Shown here piece by piece: positions 17,331 through 27,290 of a stretch of 64,000 nt of DNA. A program made the translations under genes and the position numbers. Position 1 is the first letter of the stretch; each line of letters begins with the position of its first letter. Source of the DNA: Flavobacterium sp. 102. GTDB taxonomy: Bacteria > Bacteroidota > Bacteroidia > Flavobacteriales > Flavobacteriaceae. The stretch spans positions 2,232,001-2,296,000 of the forward strand of contig NZ_RBKX01000001.1 of the NCBI RefSeq assembly GCF_003634615.1, read 5' to 3'. The notes under the pieces were generated by a model. That model saw only the letters and a program-made list of their open reading frames with translations, did no database searches and was not told where the DNA came from.

Positions 17331-19562
17331 TTATTCTATTTTCAAATTTCTAAGTTGTTTCAACTTGTCTTTCAACGTGGCCAACTCTTCTTTTTTGAAG
17401 TCGATGTTTTTCATTACTTCTTTCACCATCGGATTATCTGCTTTCGCTTTGGCAAAGAATTGGATGTTATTCTCCAACTGGAAAATTTCTCCTTGTACTT
17501 CGTCAATTTTACGCATCATGAATACTTTTTCGTTGTCCAGTTTACGAGTGTCTGAATTGGCTAAATGGTCTAACTTGTTGGCATAACGCGCCATTTCGTT
17601 GTCTTTTTTGCTCAAGCTTAATTTCTCGAATAAAGCATCCAGGATTTTGTTGAATTTCCCTTCAATATGACGACGGGCAAAAGGTACTTTTCCAAAGCTT
17701 TTCCATGTTTCGATATGTGCTTTGATGGCATCTAAATCGGTTTTGTGTTCCCCAACCAATTCAAAAGCTCTCAAGGTTTCTAGGTAGGCTTTTTTCTTTT
17801 CAAAAGCTTCTACTTCTTCTTCATTCACCTCAGATTTCTGCTCTTTCAATTTCTCGAAATACTCATTACAAGCGGCTCTGAATTCTGTCCAAAGTTTGTC
17901 CGAGAACTTTCTCGGTACATGACCAATGGTTTTCCACTCTTCCTGAATTTGTTTCATTAATGGCGTTGTTGCAGCAAAATCAGTACTTTCTTTTAGCTCA
18001 TTGGCTTTGGCCACTAACGCTTGTTTTTTAGAAAGGTTATCGTTTTGGTCTTTTTTAATGTCTTTGTAGAAAGAGTTTTTCAATACATTAAAACTTCTTA
18101 CTGCATTTTTGAAAGCGGTCCAAGTGTCTTCATTGACTTCAGAAGGCACTTTTCCGGCCGCGAAGAATTGATTTCTCAAAGCTTCTACTTTTTCAATTTG
18201 GCCTAACCAAGCCGCATGAGAGTTTACTTTTTCTTGCGCCAACACTTCAATTTGTGCGATGATTTCTTTCTTCTTCTCTAAATTGGCCGTTTCACCTTCG
18301 CGTAGTTTTTCGTATAAACTTTCGCGTTTGTCGTGCATTTGTTTGGTCAATTCACTAAAGCGATTCCAAATTTCCTCACGTTGCTCGCGAGAAACCGGAC
18401 CGATATCTTCTTTCCAAATGCGGTGTAAATCTTGTAGTTCACGGAAGGCTTTGTTGATGTCTTCTTCGTGAACCAATTCTTCTACACGCGCTATGATTTT
18501 TAGTTTTTGTTCTAAATTGTGTTTGAAATCTAAGTCACGTGCCTCACGGTCTAAGTGCAGAATGTCATAGAAATTCTCCAAGTGAAAGTGGTAATTGTTC
18601 CAAACGTGGTTGTACTTGTCTTTCGGAATAGCTCCGGCTACTTTCCAACGATCGCGGATGTCGTTAAATTTCTTCAACGTTACCGGGATACTTTCCTGAC
18701 TGTGGATTAAGTTTTTAAGTTCCTCTACAATGGCCATTCTGTTTTCTAAATTGGCTTGTAGGTTGTTTTGTAAACTTTTAAAATGCGTATTTTTCTTGTC
18801 TCGGTATTGCGAGTACAATTGGTCAAATTTAACTTTTAAAGGAAAATGATAATGGAAATCTTCTGTAGTATCCGGATTTTCAGCGTGGAATTCGTCTTTT
18901 TTCTCTTCTATAAAATGGTGGTATTTTGACAAGAAAGATTTTTTCAATTCTTCCACATGGTCTTTAACCGACATCACTTTTTCTACTACGACTAGATTAC
19001 CCAATTCATCCACCAATTGCTCCATGGATAAAGTTTCATAATCCAGCATTGGAATATCGTGACGTTCTTTTAACGATTCGTCTTCACCTTCTTCAGCATT
19101 CACTTCCTGAATAGCATTCATGGCAACATCACTAGCAGTTTGCACCGCCTGTTCGCTTACGCTCGAGTCATCGGCTACTTCTTCAGCAGTCAATTCAACA
19201 ACAGTATTTGGAGTTTCTTCTGAAACCACTTCTACAGTTTCTTCAACCAATGCTTCTTTTTCAGCGGCAACTTCAATTTCGTCTTCAGTAAGTTCTTCGG
19301 TTAAAACCGCAGCTTCAGTCGCAGTTTCTTCTGTCACTTCCTCAGTAATATCACTTCCGGCTTCAACAGTTTGCACCGCTTCAGCTTCTTCTGCTTGGAT
19401 TTCCTCAGTTGTTTCAGCTTCAACAGTATTACTGCTAACTTCCAACTCCGGACTTTCATCTTGAGCTGTAGTTTCCTGATTTTCAGTAGTGGTCACTTCC
19501 GGTGATTCGTTTACTACATTTCCATCTGCATCTTGCAGGTTATCATTCTTTTCTTCTAACAT
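17331..19562 (-). CDS. DUF349-repeat protein with acidic N-terminus
   Basis: 743 residues. The first about 170 are extremely Glu/Thr/Val-rich and probably disordered (many TTE and EEV runs). From about 175 on, the chain is all helical with repeated DUF349 units, each with a conserved Trp and a W(K)xxGxVP-type turn (RWKVAGAIPKDK, WKEDIGPVSRE, FFAAGKVPSEV, WKTIGHVPRKF, WKSFGKVPFAR). Cytosolic, no catalytic residues evident. DUF349 proteins are widespread in Bacteroidota with no settled function; some have been linked to nucleic-acid or ribosome biology. Confidence 0.85.
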   Translation of the reverse strand: MLEEKNDNLQDADGNVVNESPEVTTTENQETTAQDESPELEVSSNTVEAETTEEIQAEEAEAVQTVEAGSDITEEVTEETATEAAVLTEELTEDEIEVAAEKEALVEETVEVVSEETPNTVVELTAEEVADDSSVSEQAVQTASDVAMNAIQEVNAEEGEDESLKERHDIPMLDYETLSMEQLVDELGNLVVVEKVMSVKDHVEELKKSFLSKYHHFIEEKKDEFHAENPDTTEDFHYHFPLKVKFDQLYSQYRDKKNTHFKSLQNNLQANLENRMAIVEELKNLIHSQESIPVTLKKFNDIRDRWKVAGAIPKDKYNHVWNNYHFHLENFYDILHLDREARDLDFKHNLEQKLKIIARVEELVHEEDINKAFRELQDLHRIWKEDIGPVSREQREEIWNRFSELTKQMHDKRESLYEKLREGETANLEKKKEIIAQIEVLAQEKVNSHAAWLGQIEKVEALRNQFFAAGKVPSEVNEDTWTAFKNAVRSFNVLKNSFYKDIKKDQNDNLSKKQALVAKANELKESTDFAATTPLMKQIQEEWKTIGHVPRKFSDKLWTEFRAACNEYFEKLKEQKSEVNEEEVEAFEKKKAYLETLRAFELVGEHKTDLDAIKAHIETWKSFGKVPFARRHIEGKFNKILDALFEKLSLSKKDNEMARYANKLDHLANSDTRKLDNEKVFMMRKIDEVQGEIFQLENNIQFFAKAKADNPMVKEVMKNIDFKKEELATLKDKLKQLRNLKIE

Positions 19563-19690
19563 TTGTATAAATGTTTAAGGGTTACACATTATGAGGGCGA
19601 AAGATAGTAAAGATGCGTTAAAGTTCAAAGAAAATCGGCTTTTTCTATGCTTTATTGTGTTGATTATTTTTAGTAGGCAAAGCCTAGAAC

Positions 19691-19722
19691 AAAAAAAAAC
19701 GCTGTTGAATACAACAGCGTTT
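19691..19722 (-). terminator. Terminator of the endonuclease gene
   Basis: AACGCTGTTG-TATT-CAACAGCGTT followed on the minus strand by nine T. Confidence 0.88.
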
Positions 19723-19745
19723 CTCTCTATAATTTATTTTTGAAT

Positions 19746-20873
19746 TTAGTTGACTAAAACTTTTTTGGTCACTGAATCATTGTTGCTTGACAGTTTTATG
19801 AAGTAAAAACCTTTAGGCAAATTACCGATGGTATAGGTATTGTTTTCTAAAGTTGGTCTTTTAATTTGTTGTAAAATTTGACCGTTAATGGTGATGATTT
19901 CAATATCATCAAGCGCAATTTCAGTTGAAATAGTTACAATGCCATTGTTTGATGGATTCGGATAAAGGGAAACGGCATTTAAGCTTTCAAATGTGGAAGT
20001 TCCCAAAGGCAATCCCCAAACGGTAGTCACATAAGTGTTGTTGTCAATGTATGGATTTCTGTTGCTTTGACGAACATAGATAGCATTGTTTCTGTCGATT
20101 TCTCTTTGGCTTACAGGATCTTGCTGATTCCATGTCAATAAAATGTTTAGGAATGTTGGCGAGAATGATTGTCCGGTTGAACCATCAAACATAACCTTAG
20201 ATAATGAATTGGAAGTTGAATAAAAACTAGCCAATTGGTCTTCATATCTTGTAACAAAGTAAAGTAACATTCTGGCAATATCACCTTTGAATTCGTCTAT
20301 TGGTTCAAATACTGTTGAAGTAAATCCGGCAGAATAACCTGAGTTTAGATTCAAGCCTCTTTTAGAGCCATTAGAATAGGTATTGGTCGCATTGTTAACT
20401 CTTCCAAACGGAAAATCACCTCTTTGAGCATTCACGTGTTTATCCGAAGGAATAACAAAATGGGCGTCAGAATACATTGGGGTAACACCGTTTCCAAAAT
20501 AGGATTGCGGTACCAAGTGCTCTCTGTTATAACGTTCACATTCATTATTTCCTAATGTACCATCGTCTTGTAAACCGCCACCGTACACAAACTCACATTC
20601 GCTTCCGGTTGGGTTTTCAGTATACATGTCTAACATTGTATCATTGTTCTCATAATACATATCAATGTCAGAAGTTAAATAGGTTGTATATAAACCCGAG
20701 TAAGTTCTGTCGTTGTGGCCATTGATGATATTGAACAATTGCGTTTTAAGCGTGTAACCTGTTCCGGTAGCCGTATTGTAATATCCCGGTGGAATGGCAT
20801 TAACCGATTGGGTTTGTTGCGCAAAACCAACAAGTGTAAGACTAAAAAATAAAAGGGTAAAGATTTTCTTCAT
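19746..20873 (-). CDS. Secreted endonuclease I with type IX sorting domain
   Basis: 375 residues with signal peptide (MKKIFTLLFFSLTLVGFAQ). The catalytic region is the EndA/NucM endonuclease I domain: CERYNREHLVPQSYF with the His general base, then MYSDAHFVIPSDKHVNAQRGDFPFG. The last about 75 residues are a Por/type IX secretion sorting domain (LYPNPSNNGIVTIS ... GNLPKGFYFIKLSS ... KKVLVN). It should be exported across both membranes and degrade extracellular DNA, for nutrition or biofilm remodelling. It is separated by 8 bp from the upstream methyltransferase gene. Confidence 0.92.
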   Translation of the reverse strand: MKKIFTLLFFSLTLVGFAQQTQSVNAIPPGYYNTATGTGYTLKTQLFNIINGHNDRTYSGLYTTYLTSDIDMYYENNDTMLDMYTENPTGSECEFVYGGGLQDDGTLGNNECERYNREHLVPQSYFGNGVTPMYSDAHFVIPSDKHVNAQRGDFPFGRVNNATNTYSNGSKRGLNLNSGYSAGFTSTVFEPIDEFKGDIARMLLYFVTRYEDQLASFYSTSNSLSKVMFDGSTGQSFSPTFLNILLTWNQQDPVSQREIDRNNAIYVRQSNRNPYIDNNTYVTTVWGLPLGTSTFESLNAVSLYPNPSNNGIVTISTEIALDDIEIITINGQILQQIKRPTLENNTYTIGNLPKGFYFIKLSSNNDSVTKKVLVN

Positions 20874-20881
20874 TTGTTTTT

Positions 20882-22099
20882 TTATATTTCTTTTCGTTCT
20901 AATAAGGCCATGTAAAAACCATCGAATCCGGTTTCTTGTGCCAAAATCTTAGTATCTTTTACAAAGGTAAATGATTTCCCAATCTCGGTAGTTAAGAAAT
21001 GTTTAATTTGTTCCTGATTTTCAGACGGTAGGACTGAGCAAGTAGCATAAACCAATTTGCCGCCGGGTTTCACAATTTTAGAATAATTTTCTAAAACTTC
21101 AGCTTGTACTTTTCTGATGTTATCGATGAATTCAGGTTGGAGCTTCCATTTGGCATCAGGATTTCTTTTTAAAACACCCAATCCACTACAAGGTGCGTCA
21201 ATCAAAACTCTGTCTGCTTTCTCGTGAAGTTTTTTAATCACTTTAGTCGAATCGATAATTCGGTATTCTATATTGAAAGCGCCGTTTCTTTTGGCTCTTA
21301 ATTTTAATTGCTTGAGTTTACTTTCATACAAGTCCATGGCAATTAATTGCCCTTTGTTTTGCATTAAAGAAGCCATGTGCAGTGTTTTTCCGCCAGCGCC
21401 GGCACAAGTATCAACAACTCTCATTCCCGGTTGTACGTCAAGGAAAGCAGCGACCAATTGCGAAGAAGCGTCTTGTACTTCGAAGAAACCTTCTTTGAAA
21501 GCATCCGTTAAAAATACGTTGGCTCTTTCTTTTAGGACTAAAGCATCGGGTTGGTCTTTTAGGAATTCCGTTTCGATGTTTAAATCCATTAAAATGGCCC
21601 GAAGTTTTTCTTTGGTTGTTTTTAGAGTATTTACCCTAAGTATAACTTGGGCTTGCTTGTTTTGAGCTGCAATTTCTTTGGTCCAAATGTCTTCGCCTAA
21701 TTCTTTTACACCGAGTTCATCCATCCAATCCGGAATAGATTCGCGCATTTTTCTGATTTTGGATAACTCGTCAAAGCGACCTTTAATTTTGCGTTCCGGC
21801 GTACCTTCTAATTGTCTCCAATCGGGAATTGGGTAACCGCGTAAAACCGCCCAAACGGCAAATAATCGCCATAATTGGTCACGGTCAAAAGGTTCTTTTA
21901 CGTCGGCAATTTCCATGTAGAGTCTTTTCCAACGTACGATTTCGTAGATGGTTTCGGCCACAAATTTACGGTCGGAACTTCCCCAACGTTTGTCTTTTTT
22001 TAAGGCACGAGCCACCACTTTATCGGCATATTCCCCTTCGTTGAAAATGGCATTTAAAGAGTCAATCGTGGTATAAACTAAATTTCGATGTAATCGCAT
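20882..22099 (-). CDS. RsmB/NOP-family RNA cytosine-5 methyltransferase
   Basis: 405 residues. An N-terminal NusB-like helical part (about 1-130) is followed by the SAM-dependent domain: motif I VDTCAGAGGKTLHMAS, DLYESKLKQL, the motif IV Pro-Cys in DAPCSGLGVLKRNPD, and the catalytic Cys in YATCSVLPSENQEQ. It methylates C5 of a cytosine in rRNA, probably 16S. The target base cannot be fixed from sequence. TATCTTTG at 22120-22127 on the minus strand is its likely -7 box. Confidence 0.88.
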   Translation of the reverse strand: MRLHRNLVYTTIDSLNAIFNEGEYADKVVARALKKDKRWGSSDRKFVAETIYEIVRWKRLYMEIADVKEPFDRDQLWRLFAVWAVLRGYPIPDWRQLEGTPERKIKGRFDELSKIRKMRESIPDWMDELGVKELGEDIWTKEIAAQNKQAQVILRVNTLKTTKEKLRAILMDLNIETEFLKDQPDALVLKERANVFLTDAFKEGFFEVQDASSQLVAAFLDVQPGMRVVDTCAGAGGKTLHMASLMQNKGQLIAMDLYESKLKQLKLRAKRNGAFNIEYRIIDSTKVIKKLHEKADRVLIDAPCSGLGVLKRNPDAKWKLQPEFIDNIRKVQAEVLENYSKIVKPGGKLVYATCSVLPSENQEQIKHFLTTEIGKSFTFVKDTKILAQETGFDGFYMALLERKEI

Positions 22100-22119
22100 G
22101 TTGTAAAAAAATAAGCGTG

Positions 22120-22127
22120 CAAAGATA
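22120..22127 (-). promoter_or_regulatory. -7 promoter element of the RsmB-like gene
   Basis: Reads TATCTTTG on the minus strand, a full match to TAnnTTTG, 20 bp before the start codon; no clear -33. Confidence 0.55.
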
Positions 22128-22222
22128 TTCCTTTTTTGTTATGTAATGTTAAAATTAACAGGTTTAAAAAGGAATACGTTTGTTAAAATACAACAAGTAG
22201 GTGATGCGTCTAATAGTATTGG

Positions 22223-24208
22223 CTACAATTCAGGGCAATCTCTTTCAATTCTGCGCATTTCAATTTTTTCCGGCGCATGAATTACCAGTGGGAATTGTTC
22301 AATTTTCACCGAACTACTGTCTAAACCAAATCCTTTTTCTTCAGACAAACTGAGTTTTTTCATAAGGAAATAGGTATTCATAACTATTTTTTCGAAGAAA
22401 GTTAAATCGCTGTCGTTGGATAAGAATTTTTCAGAAAGCACAAACTTGAAATCACCTATGATGTTGTTTTTGTTCAAAGATTCATATCTACTGGTGATAT
22501 CTACTTCGCCACGTACCACCATTTCTTTGATAACCTGTTTGAACATTAAATTAATCTTAGTTGGTTCACGGAAACCAAGGTAGAAATCAATTCTGTAGAT
22601 GTCATCTTTGATAATTTCGGTAACTTTGTATTCTTTTTTGTAGGGTTCGCTTAAGATATTAACGTGAATAAACCAATACAAATCGGCTCTTTTAGGACGT
22701 TTTTGAAGTATGGAGTACATCACTTTTTCTTCAATTTCATCACTTCGGTTCGAATTGGTCATGTAAACCAAATGCGTAGCATATTTTGGAATCGAAAGAT
22801 CAACACTCAATTCAGCTAAAACCTTTTTGTAGTTTTCAATTTTAACGATTTTAGTGTAGTTTTTACTAATTTGTTTTGCCAAATACCAAGTCGCCATAAC
22901 ACCAATTAAAGCAGAAGCAATTATTAAGGTTACAAATCCACCATGGATGAATTTTGGAAGAATGGCGGCCAAGAAACTGAATTCAATTATGAGATAAGCT
23001 GTAATAATGGCACCAATGATGTACCATTTTACCCTTTTCATAATTAAATAAAAATTCAATAAAATGGTGGTCATGATCATGCAAAGTACGATAGCTAGAC
23101 CATAGGCATGTTCCATTGCGCTTGATTTTTCAAAGTACCAAACGATGCCAATACAACCTAAAAGCAATAACCAATTGATGGAAGGAATGTACAATTGTCC
23201 TTTTAATTCCGTAGGATATTTGATTTTTACTTTTGGCCAGAAATTCAATCTCATGGCTTCATTAATTAAGGTAAATGAACCACTGATTAAAGCTTGAGAA
23301 GCAATAACTGCAGCTAGTGTCGCAATTACTACCCCGATAGGTTGGAACCAATCAGCCATAATGAGATAAAATGGATTTCCGTCTTTTCCGCCTAATTGTT
23401 CTAATGTTTGGCCTTCATGGCTAATTAAATAGGCACCTTGGCCAAAATAATTCAGCAATAACATAGTTTTTACAAAAATCCAACTGATGCGAATGTTTTT
23501 TCGTCCGCAATGTCCCATATCCGAATACAATGCCTCAGCTCCTGTAGTACAAAGGAATACAGCTCCCAAAACAAAAAAGCCTTCAGGATGAATTTGAAGT
23601 AATTCATAAGCATAATAAGGGTTTATTGCATTGAAAACAGAAAAGTCATTCATGATTTGTAATGCTCCTAAAATGCCCAACATCGAAAACCAAATCAGCA
23701 TCATTGGGGCAAAAAACTTCCCTACTAATTTGGAACCAAATTGTTGTATGGTAAACAACACAAACAAAATACAAATTACAATAATTTGAATGGTTTGGGT
23801 TTCCATTTCATAAAAAGTATTGATACCTTCTACTGCAGCCGAAACAGAAATTGGCGGCGTAATGATACCGTCAGCCAATAGCGCACTACCACCAATAATC
23901 GCCGGAACAATAAGCCATTTAATTTTGGTTCTCTTAACCAACGCAAACAAAGCAAAAATCCCACCTTCACCATGGTTATCGGCACTTAGGGTTATGATTA
24001 CGTATTTAATGGTGGTTTGTAGTGTTAGCGTCCAAAATACACAAGATATTCCACCGAGAACAATGTCTCTTGAAATTTCATGAACGCCAAGGATAGCTTT
24101 CATTACATAGAGCGGCGAAGTACCGATGTCTCCATAAATTATTCCTAATGCTACTAATAATCCGCCAACGGATAATTTGCTATGAAGACTACTATTATGC
24201 GAACTCAT
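22223..24208 (-). CDS. kup: Kup potassium uptake protein
   Basis: 661 residues. About twelve transmembrane helices occupy residues 10-450, starting with the Kup signature ALGIIYGDIGTSPLYVMKAI. GGEGGIFALF (here HGEGGIFALF) and GSFTLINEAMRLNFWPK are further hallmarks. The C-terminal 200 residues are a soluble regulatory domain. Kup is a K+/H+ symporter of the inner membrane. In many Gammaproteobacteria Kup is close to 620 residues, so the tail here is slightly longer. Confidence 0.93.
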   Translation of the reverse strand: MSSHNSSLHSKLSVGGLLVALGIIYGDIGTSPLYVMKAILGVHEISRDIVLGGISCVFWTLTLQTTIKYVIITLSADNHGEGGIFALFALVKRTKIKWLIVPAIIGGSALLADGIITPPISVSAAVEGINTFYEMETQTIQIIVICILFVLFTIQQFGSKLVGKFFAPMMLIWFSMLGILGALQIMNDFSVFNAINPYYAYELLQIHPEGFFVLGAVFLCTTGAEALYSDMGHCGRKNIRISWIFVKTMLLLNYFGQGAYLISHEGQTLEQLGGKDGNPFYLIMADWFQPIGVVIATLAAVIASQALISGSFTLINEAMRLNFWPKVKIKYPTELKGQLYIPSINWLLLLGCIGIVWYFEKSSAMEHAYGLAIVLCMIMTTILLNFYLIMKRVKWYIIGAIITAYLIIEFSFLAAILPKFIHGGFVTLIIASALIGVMATWYLAKQISKNYTKIVKIENYKKVLAELSVDLSIPKYATHLVYMTNSNRSDEIEEKVMYSILQKRPKRADLYWFIHVNILSEPYKKEYKVTEIIKDDIYRIDFYLGFREPTKINLMFKQVIKEMVVRGEVDITSRYESLNKNNIIGDFKFVLSEKFLSNDSDLTFFEKIVMNTYFLMKKLSLSEEKGFGLDSSSVKIEQFPLVIHAPEKIEMRRIERDCPEL

Positions 24209-24227
24209 AATGAAAAGTTAAAGACTG

Positions 24228-24235
24228 CAAATTTA
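24228..24235 (-). promoter_or_regulatory. -7 promoter element of kup
   Basis: TAAATTTG on the minus strand, 20 bp before the start codon; no TTG at the right distance. Confidence 0.5.
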
Positions 24236-24285
24236 TATTTTTTTGAATTACCTGATTGAGGAATACCCAATTATTTTTAAAAACA

Positions 24286-24314
24286 AAAGACATCGCCTAA
24301 ACGATGTCTTTTTT
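24286..24314 (-). terminator. Intrinsic terminator of the 24339-25619 gene
   Basis: AAAAGACATCG pairs with CGATGTCTTTT around a 6-nt loop, with T runs on both strands. Confidence 0.88.
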
Positions 24315-24338
24315 CAACAACAAAACTATATATAAAAC

Positions 24339-25619
24339 TTAACTTCTTCTGTTTCCTTTTGAACCGCTGTCACTTCTTTGTGAATTGCTTCTTTGACCAG
24401 ACATTTCTCTTTGTCCGCCTGAGTTTCCTCTCGGGCTCGACATTTGTCTTTGGCTACCGGAATTAGCTCTTTGGCTTGACATTTCTCTTGGAGCACTGCT
24501 TCTAGGCGATTCATAACTCCTGTTATTTCCGTTTGAAGTCACTGCTCTTGGTGATTCGGAACTTCTGCTGCTACCATTTGAACTTACCGCTCTTGGAGAC
24601 TCACTTCTTTGATTTGAATTTACTCTCGGTGAAGCTTCTTGTATTCTAACCGTTCTTGGCGACTCATTGCTTCTAGTGTTGCCATTAGAAGTTACGACTC
24701 TTGGAGATTCATTTCTTTGATTTGAATTTACTCTAGGCGAAGCTTCTTGCGTCCTAACCGTTCTGGGAGATTCACTCCTTGTATTAGCATTTTCTCTTGG
24801 TGAAACTCCTGTATTAGCGTTGTTTCGTGTATTGTTATTAGCCAATTCTCTATTGCCAACAGTTCTGGTGTTTCTGTTTTGGTCTAATTCACGACGGTTG
24901 GTATAACCGGTATTTCTAACTTGGAAAGAACGATTTGGATAGCGTACTTCATAACCATTTCCTCTTCTTCCGCCTCTGTAATAACTATTATAAGCCACTT
25001 GACATCTTCTGTTATTTACGTAATTATAGTGGTGGTGTAAGTTGATATGGATACCAATATTACTTCTGTATCTGAATATTGGAAACGGAGTCCAAGCATA
25101 ATAGTAACTTGGATAATAGCCCCAATACCATGAAGAATAATAAGGTCTGTAATTACCAACCCAAAAAGAGGTATAGATTACAGGTGTATAAGAATAAACC
25201 GGTTCGTAAATATAATTTGGGCCATACATATATACGTCCCCAACTACTTGTACTTGAACACGATTATCTCGGTCACGTTGAACTTCAACTGTAGCTACAT
25301 CTTGAAAAGTATCTCGACCTAAAACCGATTGAATTACAATTAAGTGGGCGTTGCCTTCAGCCGTTTCAATGACACGCAAATAATCAACTTGATTGTCTTC
25401 GTTTAAATCCAAATTGGAAATTTGAATTTTTGGGTCATTTAATCTTCTTTCAAAATCGGCTAAATCTCTGGAATCTCCAAAAATAGAAGCTACCGCTTTT
25501 AAATCAAGATTATCACTGATTTCAGAATTATAGGCTGAAACCGTAGTTCTGTCTTGCGCAAAAACCGCAGTGATGCTCAACAAAGACAAAACGGACAAGG
25601 TTATAATTTTAGTTTTCAT
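24339..25619 (-). CDS. Exported protein with Tyr-rich middle and Ser-Pro-Arg repeat tail
   Basis: 426 residues from ATG 25619, chosen because the protein then begins with a Sec signal (MKTKIITLSVLSLLSITAVFAQ). Residues about 25-140 are a soluble domain with DLADFERRLNDPKIQISNLDLNEDNQVDYLRVIE. Then comes a Tyr/Trp-rich membrane-avoiding stretch (SSWYWGYYPSYYYAW). The last 150 residues repeat ESPR- and ASPRVNSNQR-type units and end in Ser/Gly/Arg repeats. Strongly basic, probably disordered, periplasmic or surface. I do not recognise a family with a known function. Confidence 0.72.
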   Translation of the reverse strand: MKTKIITLSVLSLLSITAVFAQDRTTVSAYNSEISDNLDLKAVASIFGDSRDLADFERRLNDPKIQISNLDLNEDNQVDYLRVIETAEGNAHLIVIQSVLGRDTFQDVATVEVQRDRDNRVQVQVVGDVYMYGPNYIYEPVYSYTPVIYTSFWVGNYRPYYSSWYWGYYPSYYYAWTPFPIFRYRSNIGIHINLHHHYNYVNNRRCQVAYNSYYRGGRRGNGYEVRYPNRSFQVRNTGYTNRRELDQNRNTRTVGNRELANNNTRNNANTGVSPRENANTRSESPRTVRTQEASPRVNSNQRNESPRVVTSNGNTRSNESPRTVRIQEASPRVNSNQRSESPRAVSSNGSSRSSESPRAVTSNGNNRSYESPRSSAPREMSSQRANSGSQRQMSSPRGNSGGQREMSGQRSNSQRSDSGSKGNRRS

Positions 25620-25754
25620 AATATAATGTTTTAATATGGAATAGTTTTGAAAGCCAATATCCAATTACTGTGCCATAGAAATTCTTGAAGTTTTTTTAAC
25701 TAATTATTAACTGGCTTAAAATTTGTATATTCGTTTAAAATCCTAGTGTTTACT

Positions 25755-26798
25755 ATGAAAAAGTCATTTTGTATATCGTTATTTTTTTTTCTTTTTATAC
25801 TTTCCAAAGTAAATTCACAAACGTTTCAATCGGTTACTATCGATACTATTTTGAATGATAAAATTAGTATCAGGGCGATAACAATTATTGAGGATAAAGT
25901 ATATTTCTCCGGTGATAAAAGTAGAATTGGTTATGTTCAAACGCCTAAAAGAGAAGGAGAAATTGATAAAACAATTGTTACCGACACTTTGCAATATGAA
26001 TACAGAAGTTTGGCGACTAATGGTAAATATTTCTTTGCTTTGTCTATCGGAAATCCGGCCAAATTGTACAAGTTTTCAAAGAATTTAATGGATAAAACGC
26101 TTGTTTATCAGGAAAAAAACGAAAGAGTTTTCTACGACAGTATGCAATTTTGGAATGAAAATGAAGGTATTGCTATAGGTAATCCAACGGCTGATTGTTT
26201 GTCGGTTATTATCACTCGTGATGGTGGCAATACTTGGAGGAAAACAGATTGTGAAAACTTGCCTTTAATAGTAGATGGTGAAGCAGCATTCGCAGCCAGT
26301 AACACCAATATTGTTCTAAAAGGGAATAACGTTTGGATAGTTTCCGGCGGAAAGAAATCCAGGGTTTTCCATTCTCCTAATAAAGGGAAAACTTGGCAAG
26401 TGTATGAAACACCTATCGTTCAAGGAGAATCTATGACCGGAATTTTCACCGCTGATTTCTATGATGAAAAGATTGGATTTATCGCCGGGGGCAATTATGA
26501 AAAACCAACCCAAAACTTTCAAAACAAAGCAATCACCACAGATGGTGGAAAAACTTGGAGTTTGATAGGGGAAAACATGGGTTTTGGGTATACTTCTTGT
26601 GTGCAATTTGTACCAAAATCAAATGGTAAAGGAATAGTTTCAGTAGGCGCAAGTGGTTTGTATTATTCTGCCGATAGCGGAAATAGTTGGAAACAATTCT
26701 CAACTGATGCAACTTTATACACAATAAGATTTTCGGATGAAGACACTGCTTTTGCAGCCGGAAAGAACAAAATTATCAAAATTGAGTTCAAAAAATAA
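25755..26798 (+). CDS. Secreted BNR/Asp-box propeller protein (YCF48-like)
   Basis: 347 residues from ATG 25755 (the in-frame GTG three codons earlier lacks support). Signal peptide KKSFCISLFFFLFILSKVNS. Repeated Asp-box turns are seen at RDGGNTWRKT, NKGKTWQVYE, TDGGKTWSLIG and DSGNSWKQFS, one per propeller blade, as in YCF48/HCF136-like and sialidase-type propellers. No sialidase catalytic residues are evident. In Bacteroidota such proteins are often labelled oxidoreductases without evidence. Exported, function unknown. Confidence 0.78.
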   Translation: MKKSFCISLFFFLFILSKVNSQTFQSVTIDTILNDKISIRAITIIEDKVYFSGDKSRIGYVQTPKREGEIDKTIVTDTLQYEYRSLATNGKYFFALSIGNPAKLYKFSKNLMDKTLVYQEKNERVFYDSMQFWNENEGIAIGNPTADCLSVIITRDGGNTWRKTDCENLPLIVDGEAAFAASNTNIVLKGNNVWIVSGGKKSRVFHSPNKGKTWQVYETPIVQGESMTGIFTADFYDEKIGFIAGGNYEKPTQNFQNKAITTDGGKTWSLIGENMGFGYTSCVQFVPKSNGKGIVSVGASGLYYSADSGNSWKQFSTDATLYTIRFSDEDTAFAAGKNKIIKIEFKK

Positions 26799-26820
26799 GA
26801 GAGCCATTTTGACTCTCTTT
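26799..26820. terminator. Intrinsic terminator between convergent genes
   Basis: AGAGAG and CTCTCT flank a 9-nt loop. Weaker than most other terminators here. Confidence 0.6.
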
Positions 26821-26824
26821 GCTT

Positions 26825-27286
26825 TTATCTTCTAGGTCTTTTGTCGCGGTATTGTTGTAATAATTTCCGATTAAAACCTTCTTCTGCTTTTTTGAGTTTC
26901 AAAATTTTCACGGAGGAAATTACGCCTTTCAAACTCGCTACAAATTTTTTCTTTGCTTGATGCAATTCCTCTTCAGTGCTTTCCATTTGTCCCAAGAGTG
27001 TTGAAGCTTCTTTTTCAGATAAATTGTCAAATGATTCATCATCAATTCGATCCATATAGCCTTTTAGTTTTTGCTTTCTGATTTCGTGTTGCTTTTCTTC
27101 AAAAGCGTTATATAATGGCCAGAACTTAGCTGCTTCATCCGGTGTTAAAGACAATTCATTGGTGATGTAAGCCACTTTCATGGATTTAATTTGTTCTTTC
27201 TTTTCTTTCAATAAACGACCGCCTTGAGCAAAGGAGTTTATCGAAAAAAGCATAAGTATTGCGATAAGTATTTTGTTGATTTTCAT
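26825..27286 (-). CDS. Spy/CpxP-like periplasmic protein of a sigma-factor operon
   Basis: 153 residues with signal peptide (MKINKILIAILMLFSINSFAQ). The mature chain is all helical, highly charged, with LTPDEAAKFWPLYNAFEEKQ resembling the LTxxQ motif of the Spy/CpxP/zinc-resistance-associated family. It is the third gene of an operon with an ECF sigma factor and a putative anti-sigma factor, 4 bp downstream of the latter. A role as envelope-stress chaperone or sensor is inferred. Confidence 0.72.
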   Translation of the reverse strand: MKINKILIAILMLFSINSFAQGGRLLKEKKEQIKSMKVAYITNELSLTPDEAAKFWPLYNAFEEKQHEIRKQKLKGYMDRIDDESFDNLSEKEASTLLGQMESTEEELHQAKKKFVASLKGVISSVKILKLKKAEEGFNRKLLQQYRDKRPRR

Positions 27287-27290
27287 ATCT

